Source: Anagrus nilaparvatae (lineage: Eukaryota; Arthropoda; Insecta; Hymenoptera; Mymaridae). From it: DNA of 64,000 bases. The translations under genes were made by a program, and so were the position numbers. Numbering within the stretch: position 1 is the first letter of the stretch; each line of letters opens with the position of its first letter. This document shows positions 46,546 through 59,095 of the stretch, in pieces. Where the stretch lies: assembly GCA_022575985.1 (NCBI GenBank), contig JAKSXM010000156.1, positions 2,170,001-2,234,000 of the forward strand, written 5' to 3'. A model generated the notes under the pieces. It had not been told where the DNA came from. It did no database searches and worked only from the letters and a program-made list of their open reading frames with translations.

Positions 46546-49236
46546 AATTTTTTGACGGCCAAATTTGAAAACAAATATTTGTAAAAATTTAGCTGCCGCT
46601 TTCGAGAAAACAAATAATAAAAACTGAATTTATTTAAAATTTTTTTGAAAAAAATTAGTTATAATGCGTCCAAATAAAAAAAAAATGTTTGAAGAAAACA
46701 TTTTTTAAAGAAATTTTATTTGTATACCACCGGTTACACCAACACTCAAACTTATTTTTTTTAAATCGATTTTTTAGTATTAAAGAATCTTAAATGTGCT
46801 TATAATTATGCGAACATTAAAAACAAAAATTTTAGCTATCACAATGATTCTTCAATGAACCGAAAATTCCATATTAATAAGTTAATAAACAAAACAGGTT
46901 GATCATCGAATGAAAACTTGAAAATTACCCTAACATCACCTAATTTTCTGTAACCATAGAAGTAATAAGTCAGATTAAATTTAATTATTTAATAAACTTG
47001 TTAAGGAAGTTGGTTAAAATGAATATTTTTATAAAGTGGTTTATCTTAACTTTTATTATATAAACCATAACAATGATATCTTATTTCATTTAAATTTTAT
47101 AACCATCAATGAGGATCTAAATATGCTTAACTCGGATTACAAAGTTTATTTTAACCACTACAAGGCTATATCATATAACTTTATTAATTATTTATTACAA
47201 TACAAATAATTTAGCAAATATGCATTAAATTTTTTTTTCATAAAATTTGAATAAAATGCAAAATAATACCTGAATTAGAATATTTTTGTTTATTTTTTAA
47301 CAAGCTTAAATATGAAGTAAAAATATGCGTTTGATACAAACTCTTATAATTAAACTACAAATGAATATTTGAGATTTATTAAATTTTTCTTTTAATCATC
47401 AAGTTTGTTTTATCTTTTGTGTTATTATTTATTTATTATCATTATTTCTCTGCTTTGTTTATTTCACTAACTTTTTTAATTATTCCAGCGAATGCAACGG
47501 AAATAATAATTATTTAAAGAAAATTCGCATTTGGAACTGGATGCAACCCGAGTAGAATAATTTCTTTTTGAATAATTCAAAGATTTAATTTATTTTTTAA
47601 ATAAATTTTCGTTAATGAACAATTAATGCAATTTTTGAATAGTTTTTAAACAAGTGATAAAGCGCTATTGAGATATTATCTGGATATTGTTTTATTTTAA
47701 ACTATATTTGTTGGTTTAATATTTACTGTATGTATGATATGCTGCAAGTATTTAGTGATGTACTATCCCTGGCTAAGTTTGATCGAAAAGCTTATTCTGA
47801 AGTTTTGCCTTGCCATAGTTTCTTTAAATTTAATAATTTACTCAACTAATAAGACTTCGTATTATTCAATTTTGACTAATTAATTTAGTGAAACTAATTT
47901 TTACAACCTTAAGGCAATGGATCAATTTCATTTTTTTTTTATCAATGCAGTTTTAATTTATTAATTTAAAGATTAACAGTCTTAATGAGAGCATAAGGCA
48001 AAAACATGATGGTATAATTATAAATTTATTATCAGCAATTTTTTTATGGGTAAATTTAAACTAAATCGTAATAAACCTAATATTTGGGTCTTTGATTCGG
48101 TCCCAAAGTATTTTTTCTTGAAACCACCAATAAAATAACACCCCGTGTCATTTTTCAGCTCTTAAGTTCATTTTTCGATTTATGGCGGCCATTTTTGTTT
48201 TTGGTCATTTTTGAAAAAACATAAGAGATCATTTTTCTTATATTTTCTTAAAAAACTCAACATAAAGCGAAATATTTTCTTAGGTCCATACAGGATAGCA
48301 ATTGCTTTTTGAACAAAAAACGACGTAACTTATTTCTCACGAAAACACAGGGCATTTCCTATCCGGATTTAAGTTTACAGACAAAATAAGAAAAATCAAT
48401 TTTTTTTTTTAAATGGTCAAAAAATTAAAATTACCGTTAAAAATCGAGGATTGAGCTTTTACAGCTAATAAATGACTCGAAGTCTTGTTTTTAGTAGTAC
48501 TTTCAGGAGTTAAAGACTTGACCATTAGGTTCAGTTCGATTCGATTTAAAATTAGCTTTAAATGAGTTGTTAAATTTTTAGATAAAAAAATACCAAAAAT
48601 TAAAAAAAATACATTATATTCTGTGAACCCAGAAATTATTTTTAATATAATTTCAAATTTTACTCCATCACTAGGTCAATTATCTTTACTCTATAACTGT
48701 CAACGTTAAAAATTCAGCAAAAAGTATGATTTTTCACCTAAAATTTTCTAATAAAAAAAATTTTATTTTAAACTTTTATTGTCACAAAACTTATACTTTT
48801 TATTAAATTTTTTTTTTTCATTTAAAATTTTATTTCTTCTCTAACAAAAAAAATTATTCTTTACAATACTATAAAAACTTCATGATAGCTAAAATAAAAA
48901 AAAAGAAAGTTTTTTTTGAAATCAAAATTAAAGTTGTCAGCAACTAGTAATTTAAGTTTTCAAAAATAAGATTTTATAATAAAAGAATTCAACTTGTCCT
49001 TTTTATTTGAAATATAACAATGAATGAAATCTGACATTTTTTTATGCACAAAAATTTCTTTTCTTATCATATTGTACAAAAAGATACCTGTAATATAATC
49101 TCTTAAATAAAATGTTCTTAAAAACTAATATTAGATTACCTTTTAGAGACTAATTAGTAATTATGTAATTCAAAGATTTTCTTTGTTTAAATAGCGTGTA
49201 TGGGAATCTTTAATTATCTTAAAATCTAAACATTTT
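46546..49236. other. AT-rich interval, no gene recognised
   Basis: Homopolymer-rich. A somewhat more complex patch at 48090-48560 (ACACCCCGTGTCATTTTTCA, TATGGCGGCCATTTTTG) looks like an old repeat, but no second copy is present. Confidence 0.45.
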
Positions 49237-49514
49237 TTTTTTGGGAACGATCAGCGAGCATTATAAAACTAATCATTTTTACCATATAAGTTATTGAGTT
49301 TCCAGTGATTTTATCGTAAGTTTGACTATTTTACACAGAGATATATTTTTAAAAGTATAAATATAGTTTTAAAATTAGTTTATTGTACAAAAACAAATCA
49401 ATACGTAGATAAACTATTGGGTGTTAAATGTTTAATTTAATATAATGCAAATTAATTCATAATTAATAAAAATATATCTTGGGTTCTTTTTCAATTTTAT
49501 GATATTTCACTGAT
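49237..49514 (-). mobile_element. Helitron-like element, partial copy C
   Basis: Matches the 10780-11080 and 6810-7050/7790-7830 segments of copies B and A: ATTGAGTTTCCAGTGATTTT, TAGATAAACTATTGGGTGTT, then TTCAATTTTATGATATTTCA and CTGATT, where similarity stops. It therefore ends inside the small zinc-finger-like frame. Neither terminus is present. Confidence 0.65.
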
Positions 49515-50969
49515 TTTGAAATTTCGACCTGCCACCACTCAGTGCCTAAAATGAGCTTTTCAAATTCAGATAATCAAATCCTTTTAAGTTGCCTTTATTT
49601 TCAGGAAGAGGGGAGTGGCTGGCTTAAGAAAAAGCTGCCCATATGCATTTTTGAAAAAAAAGAATTAATTTATGCAATAATCAGTTTTTTACCAAAGTGG
49701 CGCGTTTGGTCATGAGATTTTTCAAAAAATGCTTATTTTTCAATGTCCAACACTTGGATTATAATTTCTGAATAAGTGTGCTGATAAGTTTTTAGACCTA
49801 AAACGATTTTTAGATAAAAAATTTTATAAAAATTGAAGCTTGCAAATATAAAAGGGTAAATTTTTCATCCCGGCATCAATGAGTTAAAATAGTTCTAAAA
49901 TAAAAGTCTCTCATACAATAAACAAAATTTATTCGCCTGCATGGTCAAAACTTATATTTTATCCCTTGGCTAAAAAATAGTAAGTAAATAATATAAGATA
50001 TCTTAGTGGTAACTTAGAATATTACTTTGCCTGCTACAAAAGGTTTATTAAAAAAGTTATTAAAAAAATAATAAAGTCTTTTAACAAGCAAAAGACTTAC
50101 TTATGAAATATAATTAATAACAATGCTTTTAAAAAACAATTATTTAAAAAAAAAAAATTAAAGTAAAATAAACTAAAATTATATTTAACTAAATTTTATA
50201 ACTTTTCTCTGAAAATTATGTTTATTTCTTTAGTTTAAATTATTTTTTAAAAAAGATTTTTTATATTTAAATTTTACTCATTTTTAAAAACTTTTTAAAT
50301 TTATTATCTTAAATAAAAAAAATAAAGAGAAAAAAAAGTTTTATTTAAAAAAAATTAATTAAATATAAACTTTTTTATATAAAAATAGAATTAATATAAA
50401 AAAAATTTTTTTTTTTTAATTTAAATTATAATTGTCACTTAATTTTCATTTAGTGATTTAATTTAAATTTTTTCTTTTACATGTTTTATTTTCAAATTAA
50501 TTATGCTAAATAACTTTCCGTACTTGACTACTATATTATACTTTGAAGTTTCAAAATGGTCTATTTAAAGTATATTTAAATTCTGATTATTTTATATGTA
50601 AAAGAGATTTAAAAAAAAAAACTGTCATTAAAATTAAAAAAAATTAATTAAAATTGTTTTTAAAGTTTTTAATTTAGCAAAAGTTAATTTATTTTTTAAC
50701 TGTTTTAGAGAACACTTATAATCGGTTTGTGTAAATATAAATAGCAACTAACCTAATTCATAGCTTTAATTCGTTTAATTTTAAAAATAAATAATGCTTA
50801 TGTGTTAGGGTACTTTCAGCACTGAACAATCAGTATTACCTTTCACCGAATACTTATTAGTATTAAATAAACTTGATTAGCACTAATTAATATAAAAAAG
50901 AAGAAGGCTAAATAATTTACGTACTGAGGATAACCAAAATTTTTAGCTCAAGGTATAGATTTATTCATA
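49515..50969. other. AT-rich interval, no gene recognised
   Basis: A patch at 49520-49720 is less AT-rich (TGCCACCACTCAGTGCCTAA) and may be part of the element that captured copy C. 50090-50700 is almost pure A/T. Confidence 0.45.
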
Positions 50970-51312
50970 CACTGTAAAAAGTAAGTTTCTTATATTAACA
51001 AAAAAATTAGAACATTTACGAAAAATTAGTAAATTTTCGAAAAAATTTGTAATTATTCGATAAAAATCGTAAATTTACTATTTAGCATATTAACAAAACA
51101 TTTGAGTATTTTCGATTTTTTTTCAAAAATTTACAAAAAATAGTTGTAAATTTACGAAAAATACTTGTGAATTTACAATTTTTTTCGTAAATTTACAACA
51201 AAAAAAAATCGAGAATTTTATCGAATATTTACAAATTTTTTTGTAAATTTACTAATTTTTCGAAAATATTCTATTTTTTTTTGTTAATCTAAGAAAGTTA
51301 CTTTTTACAGTG
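50970..51312. mobile_element. MITE with CACTGTAAAAAGTAA ends, TA target
   Basis: CACTGTAAAAAGTAAGTTTC at 50970 is complementary to GTTACTTTTTACAGTG ending at 51312. TA precedes and follows. The 343-bp interior is a string of TTTACGAAAAATT/AATTTTTCGTAAA words, so the whole element folds on itself. CACTG + TA duplication is typical of Tc1/mariner-like MITEs. Confidence 0.85.
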
Positions 51313-52002
51313 TATTTAAATAAATACCCTCTAAATTCACAGAGAAATAACAGAATTTTCAAATTGTTCAGTTACTGGTACAAGAACCTTAGATTTTATG
51401 TTCTAAAATTTTAAAAAGAAGCTGAAAAAGCAAGATAACGTACTAATGTTGTTATATCATTATTTTTAATTCAAAAATTTATATGCGAAAATGTTTTTAA
51501 AATATACTTACTTACTGTTTTATTTATTTATTTTACTTTTTTCATATATAAATTTTTATTTCTTTCATTTTTTTTTTTACAATGACGTCTACAAAAAAAA
51601 ATGTATCAGAAAAGTAAATTAATTCTTTACTTCAGTGACGTATAACTCACGATTTATGAAAGATATAAAACATATCTTTAAAATAAAAAATATAAAAAAA
51701 TCTGGATACATTTTTTTATATTTTATCATTGCAAGCAGCTTTTTTATTTTTCACAGTTTTATTATTTTTTTTTTAAAATAATTATTCTAGTTTATATACG
51801 TGTACTAAAGTTATAGTTTTATGGTGTAAAATGTTAATGGATTAAATAATTTTATAAGCTTAAAAAATATAAAAAATTGAAATTTAAAAGCTATAATAAA
51901 AGAATAACACTTATTCTATTATTTTAACAGTTTATGTGAATCCATTTCTATAAAATTTTCATTAAATGACTCATGAAGTTTTATCATTATTGTAATAAAA
52001 AT
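51313..52002. other. AT-rich interval, no gene recognised
   Basis: A/T homopolymers and short frames only. Confidence 0.5.
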
Positions 52003-52225
52003 TTACAACCAATTTGTGAACTCACAAGCAACGAACATGGAACTTGTTTAAATATATATTTTGAAATTTGAACCCTTTATAATTTTAAGTACTCAACCCA
52101 AAAAAAAAAATTTTAAGCTCCTAAAATCCTTATTATTCTATTCCCTCTTATCGAAATTATTTTAAGTCCATTTGACCACCTCCCCCCAGAATGAAATACC
52201 CCCCGCCTATAAACATGTTCCATGT
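52003..52225 (+). repeat. Dispersed repeat family X, copy 4
   Basis: TTACAACCAATTTGTGAACT, CACAAGCAACGAACATGGAAC, then degraded AAGT-CC units and ATTTGACCACCTCCCCCC. The most diverged of the full-type copies. Confidence 0.6.
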
Positions 52226-52261
52226 TAAAATTATTGGACATTTTTAAATAAAATTAGTTAT

Positions 52262-52938
52262 ATATGTGAAGGATTCCACTCCAACTGGGTCCAAGTTGAA
52301 TTGAAGGGTCATAGAAATTGATAAAAACTATTTTTTCCTGAAAGTACAACTCAAAATAAGTACCATTAGCCATTTTTTTGTTTTTGGCCTGCTTTGGTAA
52401 ATTTACTCAAAATATAATTACTTTTGCTGCTTTGCTGTAAATACTTAAATTGTGATTAGAAATATTTTCCTCTTAGGAGGAAATTTGCCGCATAATTTGG
52501 TTTTTGGGGTAAAAAATTTGATTTTAATTCATCACGACGCCTTTAAGTTTAATTTTTTTTTAGTTTGGCCTAAATTTCTTGTTTCAGTACCAATCTTCAA
52601 CCCCAAAAAAATCCATGGTATTTGCAGGATCCAGATTAAAAAATAATACTTTTTAAATCACTATAGGAGCGAAGTCGTGGAGTGTAGTCTTACTAGATTC
52701 TAGGGGTAGAAATAATGAATTATTACTCCAAAACTGTTAATATTCTGCTTGAGTAAGATCCAGAAAATTGCCTCAGAACAAAGTTATAAGTTATAGTTTT
52801 TAATAGTTACGGTTATTATATGCAATTAGATGCAACAAAACAAAGTTTTTAGATGCAATTTTGGAATTAATAGAGTGGACCAATATCTGCGACTCTTCAT
52901 TCCAACCTGGTTTAAGTTGGGATAAAATTCTTCATGCA
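52262..52938. mobile_element. Family Y element with both ends
   Basis: Left end ATATGTGAAGGATTCCACTC then CAACTGGGTCCAAGTTGAAT. The right end (minus) is ATGCATGAAGAATTTTATCC then CAACTTAAACCAGGTTGGAATG. This gives an inverted-repeat element of about 677 bp. Single ends of the same family occur at 13659, 25076, 41762 and 57045. The plus frame at 52452-52646 inside has no recognisable domain. Confidence 0.6.
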
Positions 52939-52966
52939 TTAACTTATTAAGTAATATAGATACTAA

Positions 52967-53110
52967 TAATTATTTATGAAACAAGTGATATAAAGTTATA
53001 ATATGCCAAATGCGAAGGTTTACAGGGCCCGAGGTGCGTAGCACCGAGGGACTGTGATCGCATTTGGTAAATTATGCATTTATATCTCAAGTTTCATACA
53101 TAATTTTATT
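52967..53110. mobile_element. Short palindromic MITE with GC-rich tip
   Basis: About 140 bp folds into one hairpin: ATTTATGAAAC..GATATAA..CCAAATGCGA pairs with TCGCATTTGG..TTATATC..GTTTCATACAT. The tip is GGTGC-GTA-GCACC near 53032-53044. No coding capacity. The target duplication is not clear. Confidence 0.7.
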
Positions 53111-53138
53111 TAAAAAGTGCGTTAAAGTTTTCCCACCA

Positions 53139-53163
53139 GTGCGTAAAAGTAACTTTTACGCAC
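53139..53163 (+). repeat. Perfect 11-bp-stem hairpin
   Basis: GTGCGTAAAAG, loop TAA, CTTTTACGCAC. It lies 30 bp beyond the palindromic MITE, with a partial GTGCGTTAAAG copy at 53117. Confidence 0.8.
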
Positions 53164-54339
53164 GCTGTTAAATAAAAATTTTTTACAAATAAGTTTTGAA
53201 TGAAAAAAATGAATGAGGTTTCGTAGATTATTTTGATATTACATAATATAAATTACTGCACAATTTAGAACGCTTTCTAGAATCATTAATTTTTACTCTG
53301 AATCCCTTTTCCAAAGAATTTAAGAATCTCTTATGTTTAATTTCATGAAATTAGTATTTTATACTATATTTGAAGAACTTTTTACGCATTCAAGCATGCA
53401 AAAGCTTACTTTTTTAACACCGTGCTATGAAATTACTGTCATTCACAAAGGGGTTACATATTATTTCATTTCTTTAAGTAAAATTATGTTGAAAGATTCG
53501 CTAAGCTCCTCGAGCCTGTAAACCGCTGAGTTCACGGTTATTTAATGCGAATGCTAATAAGATTATTCACAAAAAAATTTTAAATTCAAAATTGTCTTGT
53601 AAAATTTTACTTTTTCAACTTTACGGCAATAAATTTATTACATTTTTATCAGCATTTTAGCATTACAAAATACATTCATCAAAGTCTTCAAATTCTAATT
53701 TCCTCTTATATTCCTTAACATAAGCTGAATTTGCTAAATTTGTACTTGCAACCTAGTTTACAAAAAAATAAATGTAGGTATAAATGAAAATTTCAAAACA
53801 AAAAAAAATATGCCTAAATATCTATCATTAATGAATAATGTTAGAATGTAATTTATAAAAAAAAATAAAATATATTAAAAAAAAAAGTAAAATAATTTTT
53901 TACAAATACAAAGACAATAAAGATTTTTTTTTATATTTTATTTTTATCGATGACACAATAATTGACAAATTCAATAAAAATTAAATTAGTTTCGTCATAT
54001 ATATTTTAATATTCTTTCATTATAAAAACTAAAATATACACATTTGTCAATAAAATTGAGTAGCAAAATAGATATTCACTAACTGTTACGAAATGTTTTT
54101 AAAAAATTTTTACTCTAAATTAAATGAATCAGCTTGTGTAAATATAATGACATCATATTTTTATATATTGATTTGAAAGATTTACTATAAATTATTGATC
54201 AGGTATATCGAAGTTCAAGATTAAGTTTCATAAAAACTGATTTCGATCTTTTTTCGTCAACCTGTAAAATAATTTAGCAATCCTATCACTAAGAAAAGTG
54301 GTAAACGGAATGCTACGTGCATAACACAGATATCCGCTC
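53164..54339. other. AT-rich interval, no gene recognised
   Basis: The frame 53333-53521 has no recognisable motif. The rest is low-complexity. Confidence 0.45.
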
Positions 54340-54528
54340 TTAGTAGCAGGAAATTGGTGAGCTTACTTCACACATGAAGAAGATTATTTTAAAGCATTGT
54401 TTCTTATTCAACAAATTTTTTTGTATCTCATCATGTTGCTCAAAGCATTTACAATCGTTTCTACAACAAAAATCTGCTTGAATTGAAAATGCTATTCCAC
54501 TTGTCTTATGCGGATTTTTCTGCGGCAT
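54340..54528 (-). pseudogene. Cys-rich frame, possibly a transposon-associated domain fragment
   Basis: A minus-strand frame of 62 codons begins MPQKNPHKTSGIAFSIQADF and continues CCRNDCKCFEQHDEIQKNLL. The spacing of a basic N-terminal segment, a C-x3-C pair and a following amphipathic stretch recalls an N-terminal domain often seen in uncharacterised arthropod transposon-derived proteins. That is a resemblance from memory, not a search result. No flanking domain, promoter or splice site is visible. Confidence 0.25.
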
Positions 54529-54784
54529 ATTAATTTCCTTGTGAATTAAATATTAACTTAAACAATTAGTTAATTTTAATTCAAACGAGTCCAAAATTAA
54601 TGACCTATTTATAAAAGTATTTTTTTTTTAATTAATTAACGAATATAAATTCTTATCATTTGTTTATCTTTTGAAACATATTTTTTGGAAACTTCTTGAT
54701 AATTTATTAGGACTTAAACTTTTCTTTACACTCGGAAATACGTAAGTTCTTTAAGATAAAAATTTTTTTATTTACTTAACATTA

Positions 54785-54988
54785 CACTGAAATCTCGTTT
54801 ATCCGGATTAGGTTAGATGGACCTCGATCTGGATATGTCAAAATCCGGTATTCATTTAAGGCATAAAGTCATATAAAAAACAAACAACGTGACTAATGGA
54901 ATTATTTAAAAAAAAATTAAATATATATATACATTATTTTTGGACTAATATCCATATAATTGAGGTCCGGATAATCGAGGTTCTAGTG
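54785..54988. mobile_element. pogo/Tc1-like MITE, TA target
   Basis: CACTGAAATCTCGTTTATCC at 54785 pairs with GGATAATCGAGGTTCTAGTG ending at 54988. TA lies on both sides (54783-54784, 54989-54990). The 204-bp interior carries further TCCGG pairs and no transposase. Same TIR type as 5602-6542. Confidence 0.85.
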
Positions 54989-54990
54989 TA

Positions 54991-56884
54991 TTCTTCAAAA
55001 AATCTCGTGACTATAGAATTACAATAATTTAAATCTGCATATGAATTTAGTATCCTAAAATAAAAAAAAAAAGAAAATATTTACTAACTGATTACTTGCA
55101 AGCCCCGAAAATCAGCTTTAAAATCATTTGACTCAAAAACGCTTGTATAAGTAAATCGTAAATCTAATTTTGAATTCGATTGCTTAATACAATAAGCAAA
55201 CAAGTCTTATCATTTTGGAATAATAATAAAACTAATTTAAAAACAAGTTTTATTTATTTTCTAAACAATAATATGCATCTAACAAATAAACACGTGTCAT
55301 TTTTATTGAATTGCATTCGGACTTATATTGAGATTGGTTATTCAATAGAAGAGCAAATACTAGAGAGGATCCAAATATTTTATCTACATCAATTATTCAT
55401 TGTACGTTCTCTCTACAGATATCTTTCGTTATGTGTCAGTATTTATATACATATATTTAGAAATTTAAATTTATGTTTATTTGTGTTAGCTAAAACGATT
55501 ATTTTTTTTTAAATGTTTTTTTTTTACAAATAAGTACTAAATTTATTACTGATACACTGTCAGTTTTCTGTACTTGAATATTTAAACAAATACTTAGAAA
55601 TTCGTGAATTTAATCTCTAAAGCTTAAAATTAGTTGTAAGTAATTAACGATGTGTTGTTGCATTCAATTATAGTCATGTATACTCTACTTTAGAACTTTA
55701 TAGTTTAATCATGCAATGAATACCAAATAAGCTTGAAATTTTAGACTCTAAAAGAATGAAATCACTTTGTCATTTTTATTCATATTCATAATACTTTTTA
55801 AGAGCACACTCTGCATAAAACCCACCTAAACATGAAATATTTTATAAATTTTTAATGCATCTTATGTTATACATAAAAATTTATGCTTACAAAAAAGACA
55901 TAAATTTTCATAGATTCTTTAGAAACCAGTATTTTTTATATCCATGCATACAAAATTTTTCTAAAATAAAGTATTTTTTGCTTTGATATTTTTTGTATAA
56001 TCTCTACCTCCTTGTATATTTTAGACTTATAAGATCAAATATAAAAGATAAAATATGCCAGTACGAAAAAAAACTTATTTGGCTCATCAATCATAATATT
56101 AAATTTTTTTTCCCCTTTATTATGTCAGAAAAATGTTTTATTGAAAAATCAATCAGTTATAATTTTTTTTTTTTTTATAATAGAATTTATACTTTGAAAT
56201 TACTATTATTTAAGTATATATGTGGAATAATTCACTTAAAAAAGAGCAGTTGACATTATTAATTTTTTAGGAAATTAAATGTCAAAAACTAGTTTTAGTT
56301 GTAGGTATTGAACTTAAATACTTTTAAAATATGAAATATATTTGATTTCTGAAGCAAGAATAAAACTTTCATACTTTATTTTTTGTATTAAAAGAGAATT
56401 TGGAAATAATGAATTATTCAATAATATACAAAAATATCGCTTTTACTGAACGGTTTTTAACTTTAATAAATATTTAAATCAATTTTGCATTTTAAGATTT
56501 GAATTGGTAAAAATACGAATTTGTACCTAAATAGGAATTAAATCATCATTCTCGCGGATGCCTTTTTCAAGATTTAAAACTTCTTTCCTTCTGCAAAATT
56601 TTCCAAAAAATATGATTTTTGTTGTTTCTTGAATTGGAGGAAAATTTTAAAATCTTAAAGTAAAAAAACTAATCGTAAACGAATTTTTTTTAAGAATATT
56701 TAGAAAGAAAATAAATTGTTGATAATATGATATTTAAATTTTAATTACCTATTCAAACGTAAAAGAAAAAATTAAGGCTTGTCCCAAGCGAGAATGTTTC
56801 GAATTACCATATACAAACGTAATTAAATAAATAACCACAAGCAGTGTAAAATCAAACGAAAAATTAAAAAAAAAAAATTAGCAA
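54991..56884. other. AT-rich interval, no supportable gene
   Basis: Frames at 55180-55512 (110 codons) and 55993-56253 (86 codons) are rich in Ile, Leu, Phe, Asn and Lys, as chance frames in A/T DNA are, and show no motif. Confidence 0.45.
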
Positions 56885-57045
56885 AAAATCAAAATGATTG
56901 CCGAAAATCGGGTTTTTTGGTATAGGAAGTTAAAAAATAGTACAGAAAATTTTTTTATTAATTACAGTTTTGGGAAAAGATATTTTAAACTGATTTCCTT
57001 TAACCCCTTAGTCCAAATTGGGACCAGTTGGTATGGAATTAATGA
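56885..57045 (-). repeat. Dispersed family Y, one end (minus)
   Basis: Minus strand: TTAATTCCATACCAACTGGT, CCCAATTTGGACTAAGGGGT, then a region similar to the inside of the copy at 52262. The plus-strand frame over it is not a gene. Confidence 0.55.
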
Positions 57046-58033
57046 TTTAAAAGAAAAAGTGAAAAATATGTACTAAAAATAAAAAATTTCAAAAGATTTC
57101 TAAAGAATATGTTTAATATATATTTTAAAAATAAAATACCAATTATTAAAAATAAACGATAAAAAAAAGCTAAGATAAGTATGTACATATAAGAGTCTGT
57201 TTGAATGTATAAACGTAAAAAAGAGTATATCTCGAGTTTTCAGAAATTTGTTCCAACACTTTTCTTATGTTTGGCAGTATACAGTAGTTTCATTTTTTAT
57301 TCTTTTTTTTTGTGACCCCTTTTTAACATTTGTGTGCTTTTTTTTTCTTAACTTGGTTGTTCGAGACCGTTAAGCTTAAGGGGAAATGACACTGGAACGC
57401 TTCTCATGAATTCAAGTTGAATAAGTGGACGTGTCCCCTGTATAGGTACATGTATATGTAATGTATATATGCATATGTATTTGCTTTTAAGAGTATTTAC
57501 AAGAAAAAAACCACTTAAATACGAAAACTATTCGTATAAATGTGCTGGCGCACAAGTTAAGTGATACCGTTTTTATTATTATTTTCTTTTGTGGTATAAA
57601 AAAATCCATTCAAATTCATAAAAACGTGTAAAAAGTGAAGTATCTTACGATATGTGAGAAATATTTAGAATTCTTTATTATTCTCATGAAAAAATAGCAA
57701 ATCGCTGAATTAATTAAAATTTGATACATTTTAGTCATAATTAATATGCGCATAAAAAAACAATTATAAAATTACGTTTTGAAGCAAAGAGTTGAAAGAG
57801 CTTATTTATGGATTTCACTTTATATTGCATGGATGCATATAATCAACAGGGCTATATAATCTAGTCCAATTGCGATTCAGGTTGTTCAGTTCCTAGTCAT
57901 CACCAAAGTTAGTCTGCTATAAATTTTACTCATTTGAAAAGCGAGTACCACAACATTATGGGAAAAAAGTTTTCGAACAAAAAAAAAATTTTTATAAACA
58001 CTTTTCTTTAGATTCTATATCGTTTGCAACCAT
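57046..58033. other. AT-rich interval with alternating purine-pyrimidine tract
   Basis: 57445-57482 alternates TA/TG/CA (GTACATGTATATGTAATGTA). No gene. Confidence 0.45.
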
Positions 58034-58045
58034 TTAAAAAAATAA

Positions 58046-58165
58046 ACGAATTCCGGGTGCCATAACCAGGATTTCGGAAATAGCAGCCGTAAATTCGGTA
58101 GCGGTGACCAGAATTCTGGTAACGGTAACCGAAAAAATTCGAATTGCACCAACCGGGTTTTTTTT
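58046..58165 (+). repeat. GC-richer imperfect repeat of GGTAAC/GGTGACC words
   Basis: Contains the 12-bp palindrome CCAGAATTCTGG and repeated GGTAACGGTAACC. One plus frame reads GNSSRKFGSGDQNSGNGNRK, but this follows from the repeated words and no domain is evident. It stands out from the surrounding 80 percent A/T DNA. Confidence 0.5.
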
Positions 58166-58884
58166 TCAGCCTAGTTAACAATTTATTTTTGCAGAGATCT
58201 ATTTAAAAAATTACTTTTAATATTAACTTGACGTTTGTTGTCATTTTAAAAATGCATGAATTTAAGAATTTATTGTTGACTAAATAACAAGAAATTTCTT
58301 TCTAAAGTATATAAAATAAATTTTCAACATTTTTTTAAATTTATGAATAACTTGTTTTTTGTAGGCAGTACGATACCAAGTAACTTTTAAATAATAAGTA
58401 ACTTTTTAAACATGCTTCAGGCTAATATTTTAATTATTAAAAAATAAATTTTGAGCTAAGAAATATATAGTGATTGTATTTATATCTAAATATTTAATAG
58501 CTTTTTTTCTTTAAAAATTAAATCCTGCTTAGAGCTCTGTTGAATTTTACTTTCAATATTTTATGAAAATAAGATTAATCTTATATTAAATCAACATGAC
58601 CTTTTCTTTTATGCTTCGTCCGAAAGCAACAAAGTTGACTATTCAATGTTAGGAGTTATTATATAAGATTCATTCCATATAATAACTCATACGTTTACTA
58701 GAACGAATTTGATAATTTGGACCATTTTAGACAAACTTTTTTATCTACATGAAATATGAAAAAATCTCCATTTTTTAGACCTCTAGATGCAAATCTGTTC
58801 AAATTAAACCCAAATTAAATATTCTGGCCCTTTTTCATTGTTTTAATTAATTTTTAGTCAACTATTAACAAAACAAGTTAGAAG

Positions 58885-59095
58885 AATATAGTATATTACT
58901 GTCCTAGGCCAGAAAAATAAAGAATGGCCAAAAGCGCACGTAAATTACCTTCCGAGGCAAAGCCGCGGATGGTAAACTGCGATTTGGGTCATTTTTTGTT
59001 TATGGCCAAGGATTGTACAAAATTTCTCTGCGACTGTGGCGAGAAAGTACGTCTTTGCCGGCTTACTTTCGGGCCGCAGTACAGAAAAAATATTT
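58885..59095 (+). mobile_element. Family P repeat, copy 2 (plus)
   Basis: Inverted relative to copy 1 at 46310-46545. Shares TATTACTGTCCTAGGCCAGA, AAATAAAGAATGGCC, GGTAAACTGCGATTTGGGTC and CGGGCCGCAGTACAG. The reading frame from 58924 gives MAKSARKLPSEAKPRMVNCD and LGHFLFMAKDCTKFL, the same as copy 1 apart from a few residues. It is flanked by unrelated DNA. About 85 percent identity by eye in the core. Confidence 0.65.

Noticed and set aside
55180..55512. 110-codon plus-strand frame.
   Set aside because: Composition (Ile, Leu, Phe, Asn, Lys, Tyr) is what random A/T-rich DNA encodes. No motif, signal or splice context.
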